The position numbers and the translations under genes are program-made. Positions 1 to 5,600 of a stretch of 14,854 nucleotides of DNA are shown in pieces (the stretch's first letter is position 1; every line of letters begins with the position of its first letter). Source of the DNA: JBEVNX01 sp040507895 (GTDB lineage Bacteria; Desulfobacterota; Binatia; JACPRU01). The DNA is taken from positions 1 through 14,854 of the forward strand of contig JBEVNX010000244.1 in assembly GCA_040507895.1 (NCBI GenBank), given 5' to 3'. The notes below the pieces were generated by a model, which saw nothing but the letters and a program-made list of their open reading frames with translations, ran no database searches and had not been told where the DNA came from.

Positions 1-636
1 CTCGCCGGTCACGGCGACCGCGTGGCGTCCGAACTCGAGCCCCGCCTGTGCGTAGGCGTGCGACGCCTCGAGCATGCCGTTGCGGGTCTCCTTGGTCCCG
101 CCCGATTTGCTGACCACGATCGTCAGCGTCCGGGGCAGCTCCGCACCAATCGTGCCGAGCGTGCGATCCATCCCGTCCGGATCGGTGTTGTCGAAAAAGA
201 ACGGCCGCATTGGATCGGCCGGCGTACCGAGGGCCTCCGCGACGAACTGTGGCCCGAGCGCCGAGCCCCCGATGCCCACGACCAGTAGATTGCGGAAGCG
301 ATCCGCCTTCTGCGGCTTGACCCGTCCGGCGTGCACGTCGGCGGCGAAGCCGTGCACGCCCGCCAGTGTCTCACGGATCGCGCGGGTGATCGCGGCGTCG
401 GGAGCGAGCTCGGGAGCGCGTAGCCAGTAATGGCCCACCATGCGCTGCTCGTCGGGGTTGGCGATGGCCCCTTTCTCGAGCTCCGCCATCGCATCGAACG
501 CCTTCGCCATCGGCGCGGCCATGCGCTCAAGGAACGCGTCGGAGAACTTCATCCGCGAGACGTCCAGCGTGATTCCGATCGAATCACAGACGCAGAGGAG
601 CTTACGATAGCGCGCCCAGAGATCGTGCGAGCTCAT
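1..636 (-). CDS. pgi: Glucose-6-phosphate isomerase, N-terminal 212 codons (runs off left edge)
   Basis: Cytosolic enzyme interconverting glucose-6-phosphate and fructose-6-phosphate in glycolysis and gluconeogenesis. The frame is open from the ATG at 634-636 to the window edge, so the 3' part is missing. GIGGSALGP (residues 121-129) is the sugar-isomerase glycine-rich phosphate loop, and SKSGGT (176-181) is the second phosphate-binding Ser/Thr segment of the SIS fold. DNTDPDGMDR lies between them, and the visible part ends in HAVAVTGE. This arrangement fits the bacterial form that carries an N-terminal helical extension before the first SIS domain. The catalytic Glu and Lys lie beyond the edge. 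The start is supported by GGAGG six bases upstream and by agreement with the family N-terminus. The gene has its own candidate promoter and shows no functional link to the barrel genes upstream. Confidence 0.93.
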   Translation of the reverse strand, partial: MSSHDLWARYRKLLCVCDSIGITLDVSRMKFSDAFLERMAAPMAKAFDAMAELEKGAIANPDEQRMVGHYWLRAPELAPDAAITRAIRETLAGVHGFAADVHAGRVKPQKADRFRNLLVVGIGGSALGPQFVAEALGTPADPMRPFFFDNTDPDGMDRTLGTIGAELPRTLTIVVSKSGGTKETRNGMLEASHAYAQAGLEFGRHAVAVTGE

Positions 637-654
637 GGCCAACCTCCGTGGTGG

Positions 655-684
655 CTTCTAGTGCTACCGTCGCAGCTAGGTCAA
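655..684 (-). promoter_or_regulatory. Candidate sigma70-type promoter of pgi
   Basis: On the minus strand, TTGACC (679-684) and TAGAAG (655-660) are separated by 18 bases and lie just upstream of the pgi ribosome binding site. The -35 matches consensus at five of six positions and the -10 at four of six. It would give a short leader. This is a pattern call only. A nested inverted repeat (658-705) overlaps both boxes. Confidence 0.4.
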
Positions 685-705
685 TCGACGTTCGCGGAGC
701 ACTAG
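658..705. promoter_or_regulatory. Nested inverted repeat spanning the pgi promoter
   Basis: CTAGTGCT (658-665) and AGCACTAG (698-705) are perfect 8-base inverted repeats. Inside them, CGTCG (668-672) and CGACG (686-690) form a second pair. The arms bracket the candidate -10 and -35 boxes of pgi, so this could be a regulator site with two separated half-sites or a structured DNA/RNA element. No regulator can be assigned. Confidence 0.35.
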
Positions 706-734
706 TCCCCCGTCGGCAGCATAGTTGGGCGCGC

Positions 735-826
735 TCCGTCCGGCTCGTCGACGACCCGCCTCGCAAAACCCGCTCTGCCGAGCGGGTATGCTCACCTCCG
801 AACGGCCGCCCGGCTGTTCGGAGCCA
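735..826 (-). repeat. Two-hairpin intergenic repeat element, copy A
   Basis: About 90 bases, most clearly defined at 765-823. Hairpin 1 pairs 796-807 with 812-823 (12 base pairs, one G-U). Hairpin 2 pairs 768-775 with 780-787 (8 base pairs, perfect, loop of four). The spacer between them reads GTGAGCAT on the minus strand. A second copy in opposite orientation lies at 2279-2373, and the two flank the barrel gene at 866-2152 with hairpin 1 innermost on both sides. No open reading frame in the element looks real. It could be a REP-like or MITE-like dispersed element. Confidence 0.7.
765..787 (-). terminator. Intrinsic terminator-like hairpin downstream of the second barrel gene
   Basis: On the minus strand, ACCCGCTC pairs with GAGCGGGT around the loop GGCA, and the stem runs straight into a TTTT tract. 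It lies about 80 bases after the stop of the barrel gene at 866. It is hairpin 2 of repeat copy A. In copy B, hairpin 2 points the other way relative to the upstream gene and has no T tract on the minus strand. Confidence 0.55.
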
Positions 827-865
827 CGGCACAGACCCTCTACGGCCGCCGCGGGGCTAGGTCTC

Positions 866-2152
866 TTAGAAGCTCATCTCGATGCCGCCGGTGGGGGTGA
901 AATCGGTGCGCAGCCCGCTGTCGTTGATGGGCACGAACACCGAGAAGAACGCGAATGCCGTTCCCGCGATGTTGACCTTGATTCCCGGAACGACGTCGAC
1001 GATGGTCGAGTTGAACTTGGTCGTCACCGCCTCGGAACCGATCACGTTCCCCTGCTGATCGAACTCGGGCACGTCGATCGTCTCCTCCTCCGATGTGAGG
1101 TTCGAGCTGCCGATGACGTCGGTGATGATGGCGACGCGCTCGTGCACTTGCCAGGCGACCCCGCCGCCGTAGCGCACGCGGGTCCGGTCGAGACTCTCCG
1201 GATCGATCCGGAAGCCCGTGCTCGCATGCACGTTGATCGAGCCGAAGTCGCGAGCCGTCACGAAGTACGGCTCCAGGGTGAAGTCTCCGAACCCTTGGAA
1301 GTTGTCCTGCGAGCCGGTGGGAAACGAGAACGTCAAGCCGACGGCGGTGCCGAAGCCCGCGATCGGGTCGAGACGGAATTTCGAGCGGAGCTGCAGATCG
1401 CCGACGCCGAGATGGTTGTCGTCCACCGAGCGCGTTTGCTGAAGGCTCTGCGTCGCGTTGTCGAAGAAGTGAATGGGTCCGGAGGTGTTGTCGATCGTCG
1501 CCGTCGCCCTCACGTCCATGTCCGTGTACACGATCGGCAGAAGCAAGTTGACGTCGAGACGCGGCGTCAGGCCGTAAGTGGCGCTGAGATCGATCACGTT
1601 CGAGGTGAGGTCGAACTTGTCGAAGTTCACGGTGATGGTGTCGTCTTCGAACGCCGGGAAGTCGGGCGTGTTCGGGCCGCCGCAGCAGTCGTTGTGACTG
1701 AGCGTGAAGCTCAAGCTGTCGAGGTCCGTGCCGTTGAGCTGCTTGAAACTGACGTACGCGTACGACAGGCCGAACTCGAACTTGCCCTGGCCGAGGGTCT
1801 CGGGGCGCTCGACGAAGATCGATCCGAGCGTTCCAGCTACGGGCGTGAACACCTGAAGCTTCTCATCGTACTGGTAGGTGAAGCCGGGCACGGTGGAAAC
1901 CGCCGGAAAATCGGAAGCTGCCGCAGAAAGGTTGCTGGTGAGGACGCCGAGTTGCTGCAGGCTGGCGCTTCGGAAGTGCGCCGTGTGAGGTGGAAAGGCC
2001 GGGTTTATCGGCTGGACGTCGAGCGTGATTCCGTTCTGCCCGAACAGGCTGTCGAGTTCACTCGACAAGCTGCTGGAGTGTGCCGGCTGCGGCCCCATCC
2101 AGAGCAACGTCCCTACCAATCCGGCTAGCACCGCCGCGCCACGAGCGCTCAT
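866..2152 (-). CDS. Outer-membrane beta-barrel protein, intact paralogue
   Basis: 428 residues. The N-terminus has a signal peptide (basic start MSARG, hydrophobic core, probable cleavage near QPAHSSS). A long run of alternating strands ends in GGIEMSF; the terminal Phe is typical of BAM-assembled outer-membrane barrels. The C-terminal half (NHLGVGDLQLRSKFRLDP, FPTGSQDNFQGFGDFTLEP) resembles the 'MetA-pathway of phenol degradation'/transporter-like barrel families, but I cannot name a substrate. A vicinal Cys pair sits in HNDCC (codons at 1682-1696). The start was chosen by alignment with the paralogue at 3693 and by the GGGGGG run upstream; a longer in-frame reading to 2380 runs through repeat copy B and is rejected. 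The gene is bounded by two inverted repeat copies. Membrane location is well supported; function is unknown. Confidence 0.85.
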   Translation of the reverse strand: MSARGAAVLAGLVGTLLWMGPQPAHSSSLSSELDSLFGQNGITLDVQPINPAFPPHTAHFRSASLQQLGVLTSNLSAAASDFPAVSTVPGFTYQYDEKLQVFTPVAGTLGSIFVERPETLGQGKFEFGLSYAYVSFKQLNGTDLDSLSFTLSHNDCCGGPNTPDFPAFEDDTITVNFDKFDLTSNVIDLSATYGLTPRLDVNLLLPIVYTDMDVRATATIDNTSGPIHFFDNATQSLQQTRSVDDNHLGVGDLQLRSKFRLDPIAGFGTAVGLTFSFPTGSQDNFQGFGDFTLEPYFVTARDFGSINVHASTGFRIDPESLDRTRVRYGGGVAWQVHERVAIITDVIGSSNLTSEEETIDVPEFDQQGNVIGSEAVTTKFNSTIVDVVPGIKVNIAGTAFAFFSVFVPINDSGLRTDFTPTGGIEMSF

Positions 2153-2165
2153 CGACCCCCCTTTT

Positions 2166-2188
2166 CCACGGGCTTTGCGTGCCCGCGG
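2166..2188 (-). promoter_or_regulatory. Leader hairpin next to the ribosome binding site of the intact barrel gene
   Basis: In the minus-strand transcript CCGCGGGC pairs with GCCCGTGG (8 base pairs including a G-U that pairs only in the sense RNA) around a 7-base loop, ending a few bases before the A/G-rich ribosome binding site. The same stem with a different loop occurs at 3707-3728 before the paralogue. The shared upstream block also holds GGATTCTGGC followed by TATCTGA, which may include the promoter. Confidence 0.4.
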
Positions 2189-2278
2189 TGTGTATTCGCT
2201 CAGATAAGCCAGAATCCCTCCCGCAGCGTTCGCCCGGTAGTGGTCGCCCAGCGGCTGCCGGAGATGCGTCTCGCCCCT

Positions 2279-2373
2279 CTTTTCGAACAGACGGCCGGCT
2301 GTCCGAAGGTGAGAATACCCGCTCGGCAGGGCGGGTCTTGCGTGGTGGACCGGCGGCGAATCTGGATCGAGCA
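2279..2373 (+). repeat. Two-hairpin intergenic repeat element, copy B (inverted relative to copy A)
   Basis: Hairpin 1 spans 2282-2307 with one mismatch in the stem. Hairpin 2 pairs 2317-2324 with 2329-2336, with a G-U wobble replacing an A-U of copy A. Between them is GTGAGAAT, against GTGAGCAT in copy A, followed by the shared ACCCGCTCGGCAG. Similarity fades beyond about 2373, shortly before the old stop codon of the upstream barrel gene at 2395. No T tract follows on the minus strand, so it is not a standard terminator for that gene. Confidence 0.7.
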
Positions 2374-2394
2374 GACCCATCGCCGGCCGCCCTC

Positions 2395-2607
2395 TCAGAA
2401 GCTCATCTCGACGCCGCCGATCGGGGTGAAGTCAGTGCGCAGCCCGCTGTCGTTGAGGGGCACGAAGGCGGAGAAGAACGCAAACGCCGAGCCCGCGACG
2501 TTGACCTTGATCCCCGGGACGACGTCGACGATTGTCGAGTTGAAACGGGTGGTCGTCGTCTGGAAACTGCTGGGGGCTTGCTGATTGGCCTGAGCGAACT
2601 GGGGAAC
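2395..2607 (-). pseudogene. In-frame remnant: last 70 codons of the interrupted barrel gene
   Basis: After the amber codon at 2608-2610 the same frame continues for 70 codons to a TGA at 2395-2397. The remnant starts VPQFAQANQQ and ends GGVEMSF. Its last 49 residues match the intact paralogue at 43 positions by direct comparison, and several of the base differences are silent. It holds the final barrel strands and the terminal Phe. There is no start codon or ribosome binding site arguing for separate translation, so it is either dead or reached by stop-codon readthrough. Confidence 0.8.
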
Positions 2608-3693
2608 CTAGATGTCGTCCTCCTCCGTGGTGATGTTCGCGCTGCCGATGATGTCGGTGATGATCGCGACGCGCTCGAGCGCCTGCCAGGCCACGCCGCC
2701 GCCGTAGCGCACGCGGGTCCGGTCGATTGTCTGTGGATCGATCTGGAAGCCGCCCGCTGCGTGTAGGTTGATCGGGCCGAAGTCGCGCGCCGTCACGAAG
2801 TAGGGTTCCAATGTAAAGTCGCCGAACCCCTGGAAGTTGTCTTGCGAGCCGGTCGGGAATCGGAAATTCAACCCGACTGCCGCGCCGAAGCCTGCGATCG
2901 GGTCTAGGCGATACTTCGAGCGAAGCTGTAGATCGCCGACTCCGAGGTGATTGTCGCTCACCGAGCGCGTCTCCTGAGTGACTTGATTGGCGACGTTGAA
3001 GAAATGGACATCCGTGCCTGATATATCGTCGATCGTCGCCGCTGCCCGCACATCCATGTCCGTGTACACGACCGGCAGCAGCAGGTTCAGGTCGAAGCGA
3101 TCGGTCACGCCGTAGGTTCCGCTGAGCGTGATCACGTTCGAGGTGAGGTCGAACTTCTGGAAGTTCACGTCGACGGTGTCGAGCTCGAACGCCGGGAAGT
3201 CAGGCGAAGGCGGTGGACGGGTCGCGTCACAGCAGTCGTTGTGGTTGAGCGTGAAGTTGAGCTTGTCGAGATCGGTGCCGTTCAGTTGTTTGAAGCTAAC
3301 GTAGGCGTATGAGAGGCCGAACTCGAACTTGCCCTTGCCGAGCGTCTCGGGCCGCTCGACGAAGATCGACCCGAATGATCCCGTCACCGGCGTGAACACC
3401 TGGAGCTTCTCGTCGTACCGGTACGCAAAGCCGGGGACGGTCGAGACGGCCGGAAAATCCGAGGCTTGTGCGGAGAGCGTGCTGGTGAGAACGCCTAGTT
3501 GCTGAAAGGCCGCGCTGCTGAAGTGCGCGGTGTGAAGCACATTGTTGACCCTGACGTTGTCGAGCGTGATGCCATCGCGACCGAACAGATTGTCGAGCTG
3601 ATCCACGAGGCTCGCGGCACCCGCCGGCTGCGGCGCCATCCACAGCAGCATCCCGACCAATCCAGCAAACATCGCCGCGCCACGAGCGCTCAT
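2608..3693 (-). CDS. Outer-membrane beta-barrel protein, paralogue truncated by an amber codon
   Basis: 361 residues to a TAG at 2608-2610, where the paralogue continues. A signal peptide is clear (MSARGAAMFAG, hydrophobic core, cleavage near PAGAAS). The mature part is close to the protein at 866-2152: across the stretch from GSIFVERPETLG to HNDCC, about 49 residues, only five differ. The truncated product would lack the last barrel strands and the C-terminal Phe used for BAM recognition, so it probably cannot be assembled unless the stop is read through. The gene lies 149 bases downstream of tetR on the same strand and shares its upstream leader with the intact copy, so the duplication covered gene plus leader. 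Function is unknown; it may be a transport barrel. Confidence 0.8.
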   Translation of the reverse strand: MSARGAAMFAGLVGMLLWMAPQPAGAASLVDQLDNLFGRDGITLDNVRVNNVLHTAHFSSAAFQQLGVLTSTLSAQASDFPAVSTVPGFAYRYDEKLQVFTPVTGSFGSIFVERPETLGKGKFEFGLSYAYVSFKQLNGTDLDKLNFTLNHNDCCDATRPPPSPDFPAFELDTVDVNFQKFDLTSNVITLSGTYGVTDRFDLNLLLPVVYTDMDVRAAATIDDISGTDVHFFNVANQVTQETRSVSDNHLGVGDLQLRSKYRLDPIAGFGAAVGLNFRFPTGSQDNFQGFGDFTLEPYFVTARDFGPINLHAAGGFQIDPQTIDRTRVRYGGGVAWQALERVAIITDIIGSANITTEEDDI

Positions 3694-3706
3694 ACGACCC
3701 CCCTTT

Positions 3707-3728
3707 CCACGGGCTCTCCCTCCCGCGG
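3707..3728 (-). promoter_or_regulatory. Leader hairpin next to the ribosome binding site of the truncated barrel gene
   Basis: In the transcript CCGCGGG pairs with CCCGTGG (7 base pairs, one G-U) around an 8-base loop. Stem sequence and position match the hairpin at 2166-2188 while the loop differs, which fits retention of the pairing. The ribosome binding site (GGGGGG) and ATG follow directly. It could modulate translation. Confidence 0.4.
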
Positions 3729-3822
3729 TGTGACTTGGTCAGATAGCCAGAATCCCCTCGGCAGCGCAATCGTACTCGGCTCTCGCGAGGAGCGGGCCGG
3801 TGCCGCTCTTCGCGTAGCTCAA

Positions 3823-3838
3823 GCTCGCCGCGGCGAGC
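3823..3838. terminator. GC-rich palindrome just after tetR
   Basis: GCTCGCCGCGGCGAGC is a perfect 16-base palindrome five bases beyond the tetR stop. It could fold as a short hairpin ending tetR transcription, but only TT follows on the minus strand. An operator site is equally possible. Confidence 0.25.
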
Positions 3839-3842
3839 GCCT

Positions 3843-4469
3843 TCACGTCGACGGCTTCGGGCCGGCGAAGACGAGACGTGCGCAGACCTCCACGAGGTAC
3901 GCACGGAGCCGGCGCGCGATCTCCGGGTCGGCGATGCCGCCGCCGAGCGCCCGCGCGTACTGCCGGCTGTCGAGCGTGAACAGCAGCAGCGCGGAGTGGA
4001 GCGTCAGAACGGCGGCCCGCGCATCGACGTCGCGAACCCGCCGGCCACCGTGCCGCTTCATCCACTCGCCGAGCCCCCTCGTCCACGAAGAGAGGAAGAC
4101 GTCCGGCTCCACCGCGTCGCCGAGCTCGCCGTTCTCGAGGATGCGCCGCAACAGCAAGCGCGGGATGTTGGGATTGGCCGCGAAGTAGTCGAAGATCCGG
4201 CCGACCGACGCTTCGGAAACATTGCGCGCCGATTCGCTTCGCGGCCCGATCGGCGGCACCGCATCGCGCGAGATCTCGATCAGCTGGCCGTAGACGTTCC
4301 GGAAGACCGCGTCGTAGAGCCTGTCCTTCGATTCCCAGTGATAGTGCAGGCTCGAGATGTTCACGCCGGCCTTGGCGGCGATCTCTCGCGTCGAGGCACC
4401 CTCGAACCCCTGGCTGGCGAACACCTCCTCGGCGGCCAGTAGAATGCGTGCCTTGGTCGAGGCCGGCAC
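3843..4469 (-). CDS. TetR/AcrR-family transcriptional regulator
   Basis: About 208 residues. From the chosen start, residues 5-50 are a standard TetR_N DNA-binding domain: KARILLAAEEVFASQGFEGA, then the helix-turn-helix STREIAAKAGVNISSLHYHW (26-45), then SKDRLYDAVF. The C-terminal ligand-binding/dimerisation part (DYFAANPNIPRLLLRRILE, RDVDARAAVLTLHSALLLF) gives no ligand. There is no ATG in the right place. GTG at 4467-4469 gives the usual N-terminal length; an upstream TTG at 4542-4544 lies inside the operator palindrome and is unlikely. A promoter with an overlapping dyad (4539-4582) suggests autorepression. The gene sits between the oxidase operon and the barrel pair on the same strand, so it may control the barrels, itself, or both. 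No role in respiration is shown. Confidence 0.88.
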   Translation of the reverse strand: MPASTKARILLAAEEVFASQGFEGASTREIAAKAGVNISSLHYHWESKDRLYDAVFRNVYGQLIEISRDAVPPIGPRSESARNVSEASVGRIFDYFAANPNIPRLLLRRILENGELGDAVEPDVFLSSWTRGLGEWMKRHGGRRVRDVDARAAVLTLHSALLLFTLDSRQYARALGGGIADPEIARRLRAYLVEVCARLVFAGPKPST

Positions 4470-4538
4470 CGCCCGGATCTTGCGCAGCGGCGCGTTCGCC
4501 CTGTGGCCCTGTGCTGCGACGTGGAGCCGGCGGAATCG

Positions 4539-4558
4539 ATTCAATCGTTTGATTGAAT
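4539..4558. promoter_or_regulatory. Operator-like perfect inverted repeat in front of tetR
   Basis: ATTCAATCGTTTGATTGAAT has two perfect 8-base arms separated by four bases. It is strikingly AT-rich for this region and overlaps the candidate -10 box and probable transcription start of tetR. Size and symmetry fit a TetR-family dimer site, so autoregulation by the adjacent regulator is the simplest reading. No second full copy was found in the window. Confidence 0.65.
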
Positions 4559-4582
4559 ACGCACCGGGGCCGCTGGCGTCAA
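4554..4582 (-). promoter_or_regulatory. Candidate sigma70-type promoter of tetR
   Basis: On the minus strand TTGACG (4577-4582, five of six consensus) is followed after exactly 17 bases by TATTCA (4554-4559). The -10 box runs into the operator palindrome. With this promoter the leader to the GTG start would be about 75-80 bases. Confidence 0.5.
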
Positions 4583-4588
4583 GCGAGC

Positions 4589-4603
4589 GCCGCCGAGGGC
4601 GGC
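4589..4603 (-). terminator. Possible end-of-operon hairpin after the oxidase genes
   Basis: GCCGCC and GGCGGC form a perfect 6-base-pair stem around three bases, beginning 15 bases after the coxD stop and just before the tetR promoter. There is no T tract, so termination would be weak or Rho-assisted. Confidence 0.25.
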
Positions 4604-4617
4604 CGTTCGCACGCGCT

Positions 4618-4917
4618 TCAGCCCATGAACCCCGCGATCCAGCCCCGGGTGATGAAGTCGCTCAGCGTAAAGGTGAGCAGCAGCAGCAGCCACACGAACC
4701 CCGCGGCGGCGAACACCCCCACCAGCGCCGGCGCGTACCGCACGTGCATGAAGTACAGGATCACCAGCGTCGCCTTGGCCGTGGCCACGGCGAGAGCGAT
4801 GTAGATGTTCATCATGCCGAAGTTGTAGGTCGCGACGTCGACGGTGACGAGCGTCAACAGCAGCAGCGTGGCGAAGATGACGGCGTAGATCTTGAACGGA
4901 ACGACGTGCTGGCTCAT
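4618..4917 (-). CDS. coxD: Cytochrome c oxidase subunit IV (prokaryotic type)
   Basis: 99 residues, a small integral membrane subunit of the heme-copper oxidase. Three hydrophobic segments are visible: KIYAVIFATLLLLTLVTVDVA, then IALAVATAKATLVILYFMHV, then ALVGVFAAAGFVWLLLLLTF. The middle one, with AKATLVILYFMHVRY, is the hallmark of the COX4_pro family; the length is normal. Its ATG (4915-4917) overlaps the coxC stop by four bases (ATGA), and GGGAGGG precedes it, so translation is probably coupled. It is the last gene of the oxidase operon. It is thought to stabilise the complex rather than to catalyse. Confidence 0.9.
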   Translation of the reverse strand: MSQHVVPFKIYAVIFATLLLLTLVTVDVATYNFGMMNIYIALAVATAKATLVILYFMHVRYAPALVGVFAAAGFVWLLLLLTFTLSDFITRGWIAGFMG

Positions 4918-5600
4918 CCACCCTCCCGGATCAGATAGAGCAGAGGAAAGAGGTAGATCCACACGATGTCGACGAAGTGCCAGTAGAGCCCGCCGAGCTC
5001 GACGGGCGTGAAGTACTCGGCGGAGAACCTTCCCCGCCAGGCGAGGACGGTGAGCGTTGCCAGCATGCCAATGCCGATGATCATGTGCACGGCGTGCATC
5101 CCGGTCATGGCGAAATACAGGCTGTAGAAGATCTGCGCCTCGCGGCCGTAGGGTCCTTCGAATTGGAAATGCGGGCCGGGAACGAGATGGTGCACGAACT
5201 TGTCGTGATATTCGACGACCTTGATGCCCAGGAACGTCGAACCGAGCACGATGGTCAGCAGCAAGAACACGACCTGGCTCCGCCGGTTGCCGAGCTGTGC
5301 GGCTCGCACGGCGAGCGCCATCGTCATGCTGCTGCCGATCAGCACCGCCGTATTGATCGCGCCGATAACGTAGTTGAGATGGTGGCTCGCGGCGGCGAAG
5401 GCGTGGGGGTACAAATAGCGGTAGACCGTGTAGGCGCAGAAGAGTCCGCCGAAAAACAACACTTCGGTGACCAAGAACGCCCACATGCCGAGCGTCGAGG
5501 TCTCCTGCTGCTGCTCGATGGTCTCGAACTGGTGCTTGTGGTGCGACGCGAGGGCGTGCGCTTCAGTGTGATCGGCCAAGGGCTCTCCCCATCGCTTCAT
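4914..5600 (-). CDS. coxC: Cytochrome c oxidase subunit III
   Basis: 228 residues with five evident membrane helices, the shorter bacterial form. Family features are the N-terminal STLGMWAFLVTEVLFFGGLF, the KVVEYHDKF segment (with the Glu conserved in subunit III), FAMTGMHAVHMIIG, and the C-terminal GLYWHFVDIVWIYLFPLLYL. It binds subunit I and supports proton uptake and enzyme stability. The chosen ATG lies inside the coxA coding sequence (38-base overlap); an in-frame TTG seven codons later, preceded by GGGGAGAG, is an alternative start. The 3' end overlaps coxD by four bases. Confidence 0.93.
   Translation of the reverse strand: MKRWGEPLADHTEAHALASHHKHQFETIEQQQETSTLGMWAFLVTEVLFFGGLFCAYTVYRYLYPHAFAAASHHLNYVIGAINTAVLIGSSMTMALAVRAAQLGNRRSQVVFLLLTIVLGSTFLGIKVVEYHDKFVHHLVPGPHFQFEGPYGREAQIFYSLYFAMTGMHAVHMIIGIGMLATLTVLAWRGRFSAEYFTPVELGGLYWHFVDIVWIYLFPLLYLIREGG

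Noticed and set aside
679..690. TCAATCG near the pgi -35 box as a second site for the TetR regulator
   Set aside because: It matches only one half-site of the tetR palindrome; the matching second arm is missing, and such 7-base matches are expected by chance.
2153..2380. In-frame N-terminal extension of the intact barrel gene up to 2380
   Set aside because: It would translate the leader hairpin and repeat copy B and would bury the signal peptide. The paralogue has no such extension; the start at 2152 with its ribosome binding site is shared.
2608..2610. TAG read as pyrrolysine or as part of a recoding programme
   Set aside because: The other genes in the window end with ordinary stops and nothing suggests recoding. 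The paralogue has a plain Asp at this position. A nonsense mutation or sequence error is simpler.
3739..4086. Small open frame overlapping the 3' end of tetR and the spacer before the barrel gene
   Set aside because: It is an alternative frame of tetR with no ribosome binding site or recognisable domain.
4470..4544. TTG start for tetR at 4542-4544, adding 25 residues
   Set aside because: The codon sits inside the operator palindrome and close to the predicted transcription start; the added residues do not resemble TetR N-termini. GTG at 4469 gives normal length, though this start remains uncertain.
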